Origin: Desulfovibrio desulfuricans
GTDB taxonomy: Bacteria > Desulfobacterota > Desulfovibrionia > Desulfovibrionales > Desulfovibrionaceae
Assembly (NCBI GenBank): GCA_015062205.1
Contig: SUVB01000011.1
Coordinates: forward strand, 22,636 to 86,635
DNA: 64,000 nucleotides
Direction: 5' to 3'
Shown: in pieces, positions 27,587-36,469 of the stretch
How positions within the stretch are numbered: the first letter of the stretch is position 1
Layout: the number at the start of each line of letters is the position of its first letter
Position numbers and translations under genes: made by a program
The notes under the pieces: model-generated
The model's database searches: none
The model's input: only the letters and a program-made list of their open reading frames with translations
Told to the model about the DNA's origin: nothing

Positions 27587-28603
27587 ATGAAAAAAATCAA
27601 AGTGGGCATCAACGGCTTCGGCCGTATCGGCAGGCAGGTGTTCCGCGCTCTGCGCCAGAGCTACAGCGACCGCGTCGAAGTGGTCGCCCTCAACGACCTC
27701 TTTGACGCGGAAACCAATTTCCACCTTCTGGAATACGACTCCGTTTACGGCAGGGCGCACTTTGACGCCAAGGTCAACGGCCAGGACGTGACCGTGGGCG
27801 ACTGGAACGTCCACTGCTTCGCCGAACGCGACCCCCAGCAGCTGACCTGGTCCGCCTACAACGTGGATGTGGTGGTGGAAAGCACGGGCATCTTCCGCAA
27901 GGCCAGTCAGGCCGCCGTGCACATGGAAAACGGCGCGAAAAAGGTCATCATCACCGCCCCGGCCAAGGAAGAGGACATCACCATCGTCATGGGCGTGAAC
28001 CATGACCAGTACGACCCGGCCAAACACAACATCGTGTCCAACGCCTCGTGCACCACCAACTGTCTGGCCCCCGTGGCCCTGGTGCTGCAGCGCGCCTTCG
28101 GCATCAAGCTGGGCAACATGACCACCATCCACTCCTACACCAACGACCAGCGCATCCTTGACATGGCCCACAAGGACGCGCGCCGCGCCCGCGCCGCCGC
28201 CTGCAACATCATCCCCACCTCCACCGGCGCGGCCCAGGCCGTGGCCAAGGTCATCCCCGAGCTCAAGGGCAAGTTCACGGGCTACTCCCTGCGCGTGCCC
28301 ACGCCCACAGTCTCGGTGGTGGATTTCTCCGGCATTCTGGAAAAATCCACGGATACCGAAACCCTCCTGGGCACGCTCAGGGAAGCGTCGGAAACGTACC
28401 TGAAGGGGATTCTGGCCTATAACGACAAGCCGCTGGTCTCCATGGACTTCAAGGGCGACCCGCACTCCTCCATTCTGGAAGCCCCTTACACCACCGTGCA
28501 GGAAGGCAACCTCGTGAAGGTCGTGGCCTGGTACGACAATGAATGGGGCTACTCCAACCGCGTGTGCGATCTGATCTGCCTCATGGGCGAGAAGGGGCTG
28601 TAA
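27587..28603 (+). CDS. gapA: Glyceraldehyde-3-phosphate dehydrogenase
   Basis: 338 residues. NAD-binding INGFGRIGRQVFRAL, catalytic SNASCTTNCLAPV with the thiol, TTIHSYTNDQRILD, the phosphate site TSTGAAQAVAKVIPELKGK and the end WYDNEWGYSNRVCDL. Glycolysis/gluconeogenesis. The aspartate/asparagine after the beta-2 strand (ALNDLFD) suggests NAD rather than NADP preference. AAGGAA site 7 bases before ATG. Followed by a hairpin at 28648-28678. Confidence 0.97.
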   Translation: MKKIKVGINGFGRIGRQVFRALRQSYSDRVEVVALNDLFDAETNFHLLEYDSVYGRAHFDAKVNGQDVTVGDWNVHCFAERDPQQLTWSAYNVDVVVESTGIFRKASQAAVHMENGAKKVIITAPAKEEDITIVMGVNHDQYDPAKHNIVSNASCTTNCLAPVALVLQRAFGIKLGNMTTIHSYTNDQRILDMAHKDARRARAAACNIIPTSTGAAQAVAKVIPELKGKFTGYSLRVPTPTVSVVDFSGILEKSTDTETLLGTLREASETYLKGILAYNDKPLVSMDFKGDPHSSILEAPYTTVQEGNLVKVVAWYDNEWGYSNRVCDLICLMGEKGL

Positions 28604-28647
28604 ACCGCGCCCCGACTGCCGGAAGAATATCCTTCCCCGGCGACGAT

Positions 28648-28678
28648 GCGCCCCCGGCTCCGACGGAACCGGGGGCGC
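28648..28678. terminator. Hairpin between convergent gapA and the oxidoreductase operon
   Basis: GCGCCCCCGG (28648-28657) pairs with CCGGGGGCGC (28669-28678), with extra partial pairing inside. No T-run, so a weak or factor-dependent terminator. Confidence 0.5.
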
Positions 28679-28715
28679 CTGCGTTGCGGAACCCCGCGCG
28701 GCGTTCCGGCGGGGA

Positions 28716-29258
28716 TTATACGAAATTGTACCCCGCTTCCAGCGCCTGCGCGTTGACGGGAATGAGTTTGGCGTAGTGCGCGTTGACCACGCGCCTGAGC
28801 GCCTCCTGCACCACGGCAAGAGGCAGCGCGCCGGTGGCCCTGAGCCACGCGCCCAGCGCCACCATATTGGCCAGCTTCACGTTGCCCAGCTCGTGCGCCA
28901 TATCGTTGGCGGGCACAAGCACGCTGCGCCGGTTCGCATCCACCAGTTCCGCATCCACCAGCGAGGCGTTGACGATCTGCACGCCGTCGGGCTTCAGGCG
29001 CGGCTGGAACTTGGCCAACGAGGGCTCGTTGAGAACGATGGCGGACATGGGCGCGCGCACCAGCGGCGAACCGATGGGGTGCGCATCCAGCACCACGGTG
29101 CAGTTGGCCGTGCCGCCGCGCATTTCCGCGCCGTAGACGGGAATAAAGCTCACTTCCAGGCCGTGCTCCATGCCCGCCTGCGCCAGAAGGTTGCCGATGA
29201 GCATGACGCCCTGCCCGCCAAACCCGGCGATGATGACGTCCTGATACTTCTCAGACAT
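28716..29258 (-). CDS. 2-oxoacid:ferredoxin oxidoreductase gamma subunit
   Basis: 180 residues of the 2-oxoacid:acceptor oxidoreductase gamma family: IIAGFGGQGVMLIGNLLAQA, YGAEMRGGTANCTVVL and GNVKLANMVALGAW. Last gene of the delta-alpha-beta-gamma operon (reading leftward); start overlaps the beta stop by 8 bases. Works with the other three subunits; substrate is inferred from the alpha subunit. Confidence 0.9.
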   Translation of the reverse strand: MSEKYQDVIIAGFGGQGVMLIGNLLAQAGMEHGLEVSFIPVYGAEMRGGTANCTVVLDAHPIGSPLVRAPMSAIVLNEPSLAKFQPRLKPDGVQIVNASLVDAELVDANRRSVLVPANDMAHELGNVKLANMVALGAWLRATGALPLAVVQEALRRVVNAHYAKLIPVNAQALEAGYNFV

Positions 29259-30078
29259 GGGCCGCCTCCCCTGTGCGCGGAGCTGCAGCGGCCTCCGCGG
29301 TTCTGTCCCTGAACACGCCCAGCGGGAACACGGGAATCATGGCCTCGGCTATGCGCCTGCTTGCGGCCACGGGGTCCATATGCCAATTGGTGGGGCAGCC
29401 GGAGAGCAGCTCCAGAAATCCGAAGCCCAAGCCCCTGATCTGCGCCTCAAAGGCCCGGCGCATGGCCTTTTTGGCCTCGCGCACATGCCGGACCGTGTCC
29501 AGAGCGCAACGGGCGGCAAAGGCCACGCCGTCCAGCCCGGCCATGATCTCGGCCAGATGGATGGGGCCGCCCTCGCGCTCCATGCGGCGGCCGTCGCGGG
29601 TGGTGGTGGTCTTCTGCCCCAGCAGGGTGGTGGGGGCCATCTGTCCGCCGGTCATGCCGTAGACCGTGTTGTTGATGAAGATGGCCGTGATCCTTTCGCC
29701 CCGGTTGGCCGCGTGCAGGGACTCGGCCATGCCGATGGCGGCCATGTCGCCGTCGCCCTGATAGGTAAAAACCACCGCCTCGGGCCGCGCGCGGCGCACG
29801 CCCGTGGCCACGGCGCAGGCGCGCCCGTGGGGCGCTTCCAGCCCGTCCACGTTGAAATAGTCATAGGTGAAGGTGGCGCAGCCCACCGAAGCCACCAGTA
29901 TGGTGCGCTCGGCCACGCCCAGCTCGTGCAGGGTCTCGCTCACCAGCCGGTGGGCAATGCCGTGGTGACAGCCGGGGCAGTAATGCGTCAGGCGCTCGTT
30001 GAGCACCGGGTTCGTATCAAAGACCAGCTTCTCGCCCGCAGCGGGGCGCAGCAGGTCCTCCAAATTCTGAGCGTGCAT
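29251..30078 (-). CDS. 2-oxoacid:ferredoxin oxidoreductase beta subunit (TPP-binding)
   Basis: 275 residues. THYCPGCHHGIAHRL near the N-terminus (cluster and TPP contacts), VGCATFTYDYFN, FTYQGDGDMAAIGMAE for magnesium-pyrophosphate binding with NNTVYGMTGGQMAPTT after it. Decarboxylates a 2-oxoacid to an acyl-CoA using thiamine pyrophosphate and reduces ferredoxin through the delta subunit. ATG overlaps the alpha stop by one base. Confidence 0.92.
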   Translation of the reverse strand: MHAQNLEDLLRPAAGEKLVFDTNPVLNERLTHYCPGCHHGIAHRLVSETLHELGVAERTILVASVGCATFTYDYFNVDGLEAPHGRACAVATGVRRARPEAVVFTYQGDGDMAAIGMAESLHAANRGERITAIFINNTVYGMTGGQMAPTTLLGQKTTTTRDGRRMEREGGPIHLAEIMAGLDGVAFAARCALDTVRHVREAKKAMRRAFEAQIRGLGFGFLELLSGCPTNWHMDPVAASRRIAEAMIPVFPLGVFRDRTAEAAAAPRTGEAAHV

Positions 30079-31184
30079 CAGCGCGCCTCCTTGAGGGCTT
30101 GCAACATGGGTTCGCGCATATCGTCGGCGGAGATGAAAAGCCCCGGCATGATGCCGTGCCACAGCACCGTAGCCGGCGTGACGCCGGGCAGGCCGAACAG
30201 GGCCTGGCGCACGTCTTCCACCATCTGACCGAGATTCTGCTCCATGACCAGCAAACGCCGCCCCGGCAGGAGGGCGCGCAACGCTTCCGCCGGGAAGGGA
30301 TAGAGCGTCACGGGCCGGAACAGGCCCACCCGCAGGCCCTCGGCGCGCAGCTGCCGCACGGCGCTGCGGGCGATGCGCGCGATGGAGCCGAAGGCCACCA
30401 CCACCAGCTCGGCATCGTCCGTATCCGCGCATTCCCAACGGCATTCGGCCTGCATGGCGGCATACTTCCGCTCCAGCAGGCGGTTGCGCTCGGCCAGCGC
30501 GCCTTCCGCAAGATAGACGGACTTGAGCAGGCGCGGCCGCGCGCCGGGCCCGCGCCTGCCGTAGCCCTCCATGCGCCAGGGCGCGGCCAGACGGGCCAGC
30601 TCTTCCGGCGGCACGGCGTCGGCCGGGGGCACGCGGCGCACGGGCTCCTTGATCTGGCCCACAATGGCGTCACCCAGCACCATGACCGGGTTGGCGTACC
30701 TGAAGGCCAGGGCAAAGGCCCGGAACATGAAGTCATAGCATTCCTGCGCGGTGGAAGGGGCCAGCACCAGATTGCGATGGTCGCCGTGGCCGCCGCCCTT
30801 GACCGCCTGAAAATAGTCGCCCTGGGAGGGGCCGATGTCGCCCAGGCCCGGCCCGCCGCGCTGCATGTTGACAAGCACGCCGGGAATATGGCTGCCCGCC
30901 ATGTAGGAGATGCCCTCCTGCATGAGCGAGATGCCGCAGCCGGAGGAGGAGGTCATGGCGGGCACGCCGCAGGCCGCCGCGCCCAGCAGCATGTTCACCG
31001 CCGCCACCTCGCTTTCGGCCTGCACGAACTGCCCGCCCCGTTCCGGCAGGAGTTCGGAGAGGGCTTCGGGAATCTCGTTCTGCGGCGTGATGGGGTAGCC
31101 GAAATAGCAGCGGCAGCCCGCGTCCGCCGCCCCGAAGGCCACGGCTTCGTTGCCCTTGATGAGGATGCGTTCGTCCGCGCTCAT
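30078..31184 (-). CDS. vorB: 2-oxoacid:ferredoxin oxidoreductase alpha subunit, VorB-like
   Basis: 368 residues. FGYPITPQNEIPEAL, FVQAESEVAAVNMLLGAA, SSSGCGISLMQEGISYMAG, RGGPGLGDIGPSQGDYFQA and KGGGHGDHRNLVLAPST closely follow the pattern of subunits annotated as VorB, the 3-methyl-2-oxobutanoate (branched-chain) enzyme. A 2-oxoglutarate enzyme (Kor) is the main alternative. Start chosen at MSADERILIKGNEA (31184), which overlaps the delta stop by 4 bases; the frame extends upstream into the delta gene without family similarity. Confidence 0.85.
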   Translation of the reverse strand: MSADERILIKGNEAVAFGAADAGCRCYFGYPITPQNEIPEALSELLPERGGQFVQAESEVAAVNMLLGAAACGVPAMTSSSGCGISLMQEGISYMAGSHIPGVLVNMQRGGPGLGDIGPSQGDYFQAVKGGGHGDHRNLVLAPSTAQECYDFMFRAFALAFRYANPVMVLGDAIVGQIKEPVRRVPPADAVPPEELARLAAPWRMEGYGRRGPGARPRLLKSVYLAEGALAERNRLLERKYAAMQAECRWECADTDDAELVVVAFGSIARIARSAVRQLRAEGLRVGLFRPVTLYPFPAEALRALLPGRRLLVMEQNLGQMVEDVRQALFGLPGVTPATVLWHGIMPGLFISADDMREPMLQALKEAR

Positions 31185-31405
31185 GCCGCGCCCTCCTTTA
31201 CCTTCGCGCTCCGGAACACGCGGATGGCCACGTCCGGGCACATGATCGCGCAGGAGGCGCAGCCCGTACAGGTTCCGGCCATTTCCATCACCTCATACCC
31301 GTGCCGGTTGAACCGGCCCGACGGCCGGAGAATCTGCGCCGGACAGGCGGCTACGCACAAGCGGCAGCCCTTGCAGCGCTCTTCCAGAAACACGACTCTC
31401 GACAT
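31181..31405 (-). CDS. 2-oxoacid:ferredoxin oxidoreductase delta subunit (2x 4Fe-4S)
   Basis: 74 residues with two ferredoxin motifs, CKGCRLCVAACP (residues about 11-22) and CTGCASCAIMCP (about 46-57). First gene of the four-gene operon; AAGGAGTTG site 5 bases before ATG. Passes electrons from the TPP site to ferredoxin. Confidence 0.93.
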   Translation of the reverse strand: MSRVVFLEERCKGCRLCVAACPAQILRPSGRFNRHGYEVMEMAGTCTGCASCAIMCPDVAIRVFRSAKVKEGAA

Positions 31406-31434
31406 GGCAACTCCTTGTGTCCGGGCCCGCGCAA

Positions 31435-31454
31435 GGGGCTGCGCAAGCAGCCCC
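31435..31454 (-). other. Leader hairpin of the oxidoreductase operon
   Basis: Perfect 8-bp stem GGGGCTGC / GCAGCCCC with a 4-base loop, 30 bases upstream of the first start codon. No T-run follows; role unknown. The rest of the 200-base gap to queA holds no recognised signal. Confidence 0.4.
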
Positions 31455-31603
31455 GGGGCGAACCAGTATGCAGACGCCTTACCTGCTCAGATTACCGTAA
31501 AAAGATATCCGCTCCGGCGACAGCCGACCCCAAAAGCCGCAGGGCCTGCACAGACGCGACCATGAAGTGACGGCGGCGTGCGTCGGGCCTGCGGCAGCAC
31601 GTT

Positions 31604-32701
31604 CTAACGGATCAGCATGGCATCCCCGTAGGAAAAAAAGCGATAGCCCCGGCGCACGGCCTCGGCGTAGGCCGCAAGCACGCGCTCGCGCCCGGCAAAG
31701 GCCGCAACCAGCATGATCAGCGAGGATTCGGGAAGATGGAAGTTGGTCAGCAGCGCGTCCGTCACGCGGAAACGCGCGCCGGGGTACAGGAAAATGTCCG
31801 TCCAGCCCGTGAAGGCCTGCACGCGGCCGCACTGTTCGGCCACGCCCTCCAGGGCGCGCAGGCTGGTGGTGCCCACAGCCACCACGGGACGGCCCTGCCG
31901 CCGCGCTTCGACCACGGCTTCGGCCGCGCTTTCGGTAATCTCCACGTACTCGCGGTGCATGCGGTGCCCGCGTATGTCATGGCTGCGTACGGGGCTGAAC
32001 GTGCCGTAGCCCACATAGAGCGTGACCTCCGCCCAGCCAAAGCCCGCCGCCGCCAGTTCCGCGCGCATTTCGGGCGTGAAGTGCAGCCCGGCCGTGGGCG
32101 CGGCCACAGAACCGGTCTTGTCCCCGCGAGCGTAGACGGTCTGGTAACGCGCGGCGTCCTCCCTGTCGTCCGTCCGCCTGATATAGGGCGGCAGGGGAAT
32201 ATGGCCGGTGGCCGCAAACGCCCGGGCGAGGTCTCCATCCCAGGAAAGGCGCACCCGCCGGTGGCCGAAGTGGCCCGTCTCCAGCACGGTCACGCTGATG
32301 CCCGCGCCGAAGTCCAGCCTTTCGCCGTCACGGATGCTGCCGCCGCAGCGGATGAGGCCCTCGGCCTCCGCATACTGCCCGCCGTGTTTGCCGGGCAGGG
32401 CGTGCTCCAGCAGCAGGGGCAGGGGCGTGAGCAGCAGAAATTCCACCTTGCCGCCCGTGGAGCGCGTGCCCAGCAGCCGCGCCTGCAACACGCGCGAGTT
32501 GTTGACCACCAGCAGCGCGCCGGGCGGCAGACAGGCGGGCAGTTCGCCGAACCGCCTGTGCTCCAGCGCAAGTTCGCCCGTGCGAGGCATGACGAGCAGG
32601 CGCGACGTTCCCCGCTCCTCCGGCGGGAACTGCGCAATCTGCGTTTCCGGCAGTTCGAACTGATAACTCTGCAACAGGAAATCCGCATCCTCAGTGAGCA
32701 T
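31604..32701 (-). CDS. queA: tRNA preQ1(34) S-adenosylmethionine ribosyltransferase-isomerase
   Basis: 365 residues. Family motifs LPETQIAQFPPEERGTSRLL, LLVVNNSRVLQARLLG, VAAPTAGLHFTPEM, TLYVGYGTFSPVRS, VAVGTTSLRALEG and LLTNFHLPESSLIMLVAAFAG, ending YRFFSYGDAMLIR. Transfers and rearranges the ribosyl group of SAM to form epoxyqueuosine in tRNA. Single gene on the minus strand, divergent from the lipoprotein gene at 32812. Confidence 0.97.
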   Translation of the reverse strand: MLTEDADFLLQSYQFELPETQIAQFPPEERGTSRLLVMPRTGELALEHRRFGELPACLPPGALLVVNNSRVLQARLLGTRSTGGKVEFLLLTPLPLLLEHALPGKHGGQYAEAEGLIRCGGSIRDGERLDFGAGISVTVLETGHFGHRRVRLSWDGDLARAFAATGHIPLPPYIRRTDDREDAARYQTVYARGDKTGSVAAPTAGLHFTPEMRAELAAAGFGWAEVTLYVGYGTFSPVRSHDIRGHRMHREYVEITESAAEAVVEARRQGRPVVAVGTTSLRALEGVAEQCGRVQAFTGWTDIFLYPGARFRVTDALLTNFHLPESSLIMLVAAFAGRERVLAAYAEAVRRGYRFFSYGDAMLIR

Positions 32702-32811
32702 GGCAGGGCCTCGCGCTGGGCCTTCCGCGGCGGTCTTGTCAGCGCCGGACGGAGAGGCTAGGGTAGTAGGGCATGCTCCGGCCTTTGCGCCGGAGGAAGG
32801 AGAGTATAGCC

Positions 32812-33378
32812 ATGCGCCGCCTGCTTGTCATCCTTGCCTTCTGCCTCACCGCCGTCCCGCTTGCGGGCTGCGCCGAGATGAACCTCAAAAATCCCTTCAC
32901 CAGCGACCCGCTGACGGGCGGGATGGACGCGGGCACAAGCCGACTGCTGGGCCTCTCCGTGCCCCCGGGCATGCAGCTCTATCCTTCCCACGGCCTGAAC
33001 GCGCCGGATGGCGGCATGGAAGTCTTTCGCGGCAGGGCTGACATGGCTTCCGTGGCCCAGTACATGCACTCCGGCCTGCAGGGACAGGGCTGGAATCTGC
33101 GCATGGCCCGCCGCAAGGACGACCGCGCGGTGTACCTCTATGAACGCGGTTCGTCCGTGGCCGCGCTTACGCTGGAAAAGAGCGCCTTCGGCTCCCTGCT
33201 GTACATCTGGACGGGCGAACGCCTGCCCGACGGGGCCGCCCTGCCGCAGGACGCCCTGCCCCCGGCCGGCAGCGGCAGCGACGGCTACGGCGCGAGCGGC
33301 GGCATGGACACCACGCCACAGCCCGGAGCCGTCGAGACTTGGGGCGACACCGGCACAGTGCAGGAGCGCAACCTGTGA
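32812..33378 (+). CDS. Putative lipoprotein of unknown function
   Basis: 188 residues, start supported by GGAGGAAGGAG upstream. Signal peptide VILAFCLTAVPLAGC with a classical LAGC lipobox. The mature part has LLGLSVPPGMQLYPSHG, then a small domain (VFRGRADMASVAQYMHSGLQGQGW...VYLYERG) and a glycine/proline-rich tail. The pattern of a short domain following the product of a comparison of aerobic lipoproteins is not recognised; no function can be named. Its stop overlaps the coaBC GTG start, so the two are translationally coupled. Confidence 0.75.
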   Translation: MRRLLVILAFCLTAVPLAGCAEMNLKNPFTSDPLTGGMDAGTSRLLGLSVPPGMQLYPSHGLNAPDGGMEVFRGRADMASVAQYMHSGLQGQGWNLRMARRKDDRAVYLYERGSSVAALTLEKSAFGSLLYIWTGERLPDGAALPQDALPPAGSGSDGYGASGGMDTTPQPGAVETWGDTGTVQERNL

Positions 33379-34616
33379 GCGGCCTGAACACTCCGGTCGA
33401 TCTGTGCACACAGTTTGCCAACGCGCGCCTGCACTTGGGCGTCTGCGGCTCTGTGGCCTGCTATCGCGCTGTGGACCTGCTGCGGGCGTGGCGCGGCATG
33501 GGCATCCACGTTTCCGCCACGCTGACGCGCGGCGCGCGGCAGTTTGTCACGCCCCTGCTCTTCGGCTCGCTGGGCGCGGCCCCGGTGTATGAAGACATGT
33601 TCACGCCGGGGCAGGAAATTTTCGCCCATCTGGAACCGGGCCAGCACGCCGGGGGCATGGTCGTGGCTCCGGCCTCGGCCGATGCCCTCCGGCGGCTGGC
33701 GCAGGGCGCTGCGGACGACATGCTGGCCGCGCAGGCTCTGGCCTTTGACGGCCCGCTCGTCATCGCCCCGGCCATGAACCCGCGCATGTGGGCGCATGCG
33801 GCCACGCAGGCCAACGTGCGCCTGCTGCGCGAACGCGGGGCCGTCATCGTGCAGCCGGGCACGGGCGGCACGGCCTGCGGCGACGAGGGGCAGGGACGCA
33901 TGGCCCCCCTGCACGACATTTTTCTGGCCGCCCTGCGCGCCCTGGCCCCGCAGGACATGACCGGCAAACGCGTTCTGGTGACGCTGGGCCCCACGCGGGA
34001 ACAATGGGACGGCGTGCGATTCTGGTCCAACCCCTCCAGCGGGCGCATGGGCGGGGCTCTGGCCGTATGCGCATGGCTGCGCGGCGCCGAGGTGACGGCG
34101 CTGTGCGGGCCGGGCGTGTCGCTCAGCCTGCCGTGCGGGCTGGAGCGGCGCGACGTGCGCTCCGCGCGGGAAATGTTCGACGCGGCGCGCGAACTCTGGC
34201 CCCGCATGGACATGGGCATGTTCACCGCCGCCGTGGCGGATTTTTCACCCAAACCCTTCGGCGCGGCAAAATTCAAGAAGGCCGACGCGCCGCAGGGCTT
34301 CAGCGTGGAATTTGCCCCCAACCCCGACATCCTGCGCACACTGGCCGCCGAACGGACGCCGGAGCAGAAAGTGCTGGGCTTTGCGGCGGAAACCGCTGAC
34401 AACATGGACGCCCTGCTCGAACTGGCCCGCGTCAAACTGGCCGCCAAGCAGGCCGATGTGCTGGCCGCCAATGGCGTCAACACCCCCGGCAGCGGCTTCG
34501 GCACGGCGACCAACGCCGTGGCCGTGGCCGACGCCGAAGGCCGCGGGGAAATCTGGCCCACGCGCAGCAAGGCCGACGTGGCCTGGGATTTGTGCACATG
34601 GCTTTTGCGCTCGTAA
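33375..34616 (+). CDS. coaBC: Bifunctional phosphopantothenoylcysteine decarboxylase/synthetase
   Basis: 413 residues from GTG with AGGAG 6 bases upstream, overlapping the previous stop as GTGA. N-terminal flavoprotein CoaC domain: LHLGVCGSVACYRAVDLLRA, VVAPASADALRRLAQGAADD, IAPAMNPRMW with the catalytic NPxMW, and TACGDEGQGRM. C-terminal CoaB domain: VLVTLGPTREQWDGVRFWSN, SSGRMGGALA, TAAVADFSPK and KIKK-like FKKADAP with NPDILRTLA. Makes 4'-phosphopantetheine for coenzyme A. The cysteine of the CoaC loop is TACG. Confidence 0.95.
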   Translation: MSGLNTPVDLCTQFANARLHLGVCGSVACYRAVDLLRAWRGMGIHVSATLTRGARQFVTPLLFGSLGAAPVYEDMFTPGQEIFAHLEPGQHAGGMVVAPASADALRRLAQGAADDMLAAQALAFDGPLVIAPAMNPRMWAHAATQANVRLLRERGAVIVQPGTGGTACGDEGQGRMAPLHDIFLAALRALAPQDMTGKRVLVTLGPTREQWDGVRFWSNPSSGRMGGALAVCAWLRGAEVTALCGPGVSLSLPCGLERRDVRSAREMFDAARELWPRMDMGMFTAAVADFSPKPFGAAKFKKADAPQGFSVEFAPNPDILRTLAAERTPEQKVLGFAAETADNMDALLELARVKLAAKQADVLAANGVNTPGSGFGTATNAVAVADAEGRGEIWPTRSKADVAWDLCTWLLRS

Positions 34617-35413
34617 ACCCCCTTGCCGCCCAGTGGGAAGGGCGCGGGCTCTCCTGCCTGCTCATGCCCGAGGGCTTTGACGCGCTGACGGCGCGGCAGA
34701 CCGGCAACACCACGGACGCAGCCCCGCGCCCCGGCGCGACGGCTTCCGGGCCTGCCCGGCGGCCCGGCGGGGAGGTCACGGCAGGGGGGGAACGCCGCAA
34801 CCGCGCCGACAGGCCGACGCGACCGCAGCATTCCGCCCCGCACGCCCGCGACGACGAAACAGCCGCACGCCCGGCCCCACGGCCGAAAACCGACGCATGG
34901 CGGCCCCTGCCGCCGCACGTCTGGCCTGCGCCCTGGCGGCAGCGCCTGGAACAGACCCGCCCCGGCCTGATCCTCTGGACCTATCGCAACCTCGGGCCGG
35001 ACCTCTGCGACGCGCAGACGCCGGGGCGACAGGAACGGCGTGGCTTTCTGCGGCGTCTGCTGCAGGACTTGGGGCATCCGGCGGGCACGCACACCTTCTG
35101 GCCTGTCTGCCTGCCGCCGGCCCCGGACGCGCTCCCCGCCGCACCGGTTCCCGACAGCGACGGCTACCCGGCAAATGCCGATGTCTTCTGGTCCGGGGCG
35201 CGCCGCCTCAAGGCGCGCGGCGTGGTGGTCCTGGGGTCGGCGGCGGCGCAGGCGGCGGGCCTGCCCGGCGGGCTCAGGCCGCCGCAGCAGATTTTCCACC
35301 ACGGTCTTCTGGTCTGGGTGCTTTGGGATGTGGACAACCTGCTGCAGTTCGACCGGCGCTACACCTCCATGCTGGCCTTTTTGCGGCAGGCATTTCTGCC
35401 TGTGCTGCGCTAG
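34598..35413 (+). CDS. Hypothetical protein with low-complexity N-terminal region
   Basis: 271 residues from ATG 34598 (GGGA 8 bases upstream; GTG at 34592 is an alternative). Residues about 30-105 are proline/alanine/arginine-rich and look disordered. The C-terminal ~165 residues are well structured: GLILWTYRNLGPDLCDA, RRGFLRRLLQDLGHPAGTHT, VFWSGARRLKARGVVVLG, then FHHGLLVWVLWDVDNLLQFD. The order of a R-x2-LL helix, a VVVLGSxAA strand-helix and a histidine loop is faintly reminiscent of uracil-DNA-glycosylase-like folds, but the catalytic motifs are not recognisable. Overlaps the end of coaBC by 19 bases, so co-transcribed. Confidence 0.6.
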   Translation: MAFALVNPLAAQWEGRGLSCLLMPEGFDALTARQTGNTTDAAPRPGATASGPARRPGGEVTAGGERRNRADRPTRPQHSAPHARDDETAARPAPRPKTDAWRPLPPHVWPAPWRQRLEQTRPGLILWTYRNLGPDLCDAQTPGRQERRGFLRRLLQDLGHPAGTHTFWPVCLPPAPDALPAAPVPDSDGYPANADVFWSGARRLKARGVVVLGSAAAQAAGLPGGLRPPQQIFHHGLLVWVLWDVDNLLQFDRRYTSMLAFLRQAFLPVLR

Positions 35414-35459
35414 CAGATGAACTGCTCAGGCAGCCGTGGAACGGCAGCCTGCGTCGTCA

Positions 35460-35565
35460 TTGAGGCGGAAAACCGCGCTGTTTGCGCGCTTCAGCCGTTG
35501 CGACGAAGGAAGCTGCGGATGGAGACGCCAACAATGCAACGGCGGCGTGTGGTCTGCCTTTTGTG
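35460..35565 (+). repeat. Intergenic repeat, copy B
   Basis: Related to copy A at 20190-20302. The shared 25-base block is 35494-35518 (GCCGTTGCGACGAAG then GAAGCTGCGG), followed by CAACAATGCA and GGCGGCGT. GCGGAAAA precedes the block in both. It sits in the 240-base gap between the hypothetical gene and the HEAT-repeat gene. Confidence 0.6.
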
Positions 35566-35653
35566 AAACACACGCTGAATCTGCGTCGGTGTGCAGACGC
35601 CGCCCCTGCAAAACTGCGCCCCAAACGCGGGCGCGCAACATAACGGAGGCCCT

Positions 35654-36337
35654 ATGGCCCGCATGCGTTCAGCCAAGCAGAAACTGCGCGGCTACCTTGA
35701 AGGCCCGGACTGGCGGGAACATCTGGACGAAATCGCCGAAGGGGGCACGGAAAACGTGGGGCCGCTGTTTTCCTTTTTGCTGCTGGAACCGCGCATGATG
35801 CACCGCGCCGCCGTGGGGCTGGGCCGGGTGGCCGCCCGTCTGGCGCAGGAGCAGCCCGAGGCCGCCCGGAATATCATCCGCCGCCTCATGTGGCACCTCA
35901 ATGAGGAATCCGGCAACATCGGCTGGGGCATTCCGGAGGCCTTCGGCGAAATTCTGGCCGCCAGCGAACCGCTGGCCAGGGACTTCCACCGCGTGCTCAT
36001 CTCCTACGTCATCGACCTCGGCCGGGACGACAACTACTGCGACAATGACGTGCTGCGCCGCTCCTGCTACTGGGCCATCGGCCGTCTGGCGCAGGCGCGG
36101 CCGCAGCTTTGCCTTGCGGCGCGGCCCTGGCTGCTCAAGGGCCTGGAAGATCAGGACATGGCCTGCCGGGGCATGGCGGCCTGGGCGCTGGGGCAGCTGC
36201 CGCCCGACCTCATGGACGCCCCGGCCCTGCGCCGTCTGGCCCAGTCCGGCAACAGCGCCGCCTGTCTGCTCTTTGACGGCGACGAGGTCTACGAGAAAAC
36301 CGCCGCCCGGATGGCCGCCGACGCGCTGGCGCGATAG
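35654..36337 (+). CDS. HEAT-repeat-like protein (DVU0298-type)
   Basis: 227 residues, all helical. Repeated helix pairs of HEAT type are visible: HRAAVGLGRVAARLAQEQPE, RRSCYWAIGRLAQARPQL and CRGMAAWALGQLPPDLMDAP, with a conserved WGIPEAFGEILA segment. No enzymatic motif. Resembles the family named after DVU0298 in D. vulgaris; such proteins are likely scaffolds but the partner is unknown. ACGGAGG site 8 bases before ATG. Confidence 0.7.
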   Translation: MARMRSAKQKLRGYLEGPDWREHLDEIAEGGTENVGPLFSFLLLEPRMMHRAAVGLGRVAARLAQEQPEAARNIIRRLMWHLNEESGNIGWGIPEAFGEILAASEPLARDFHRVLISYVIDLGRDDNYCDNDVLRRSCYWAIGRLAQARPQLCLAARPWLLKGLEDQDMACRGMAAWALGQLPPDLMDAPALRRLAQSGNSAACLLFDGDEVYEKTAARMAADALAR

Positions 36338-36469
36338 GCCGGGCAGGCTTGCCGCGGCGCTCGCCTGCGCGGAGCCCCCCCAGCGCCCTCGCGCCGGCCG
36401 TCCGACAGTCCGGTTCAGCCGCCCGCAGTTCGGCCGGGCCCTGCCGAACTCGTTGCGGGGGCCGCCTCC

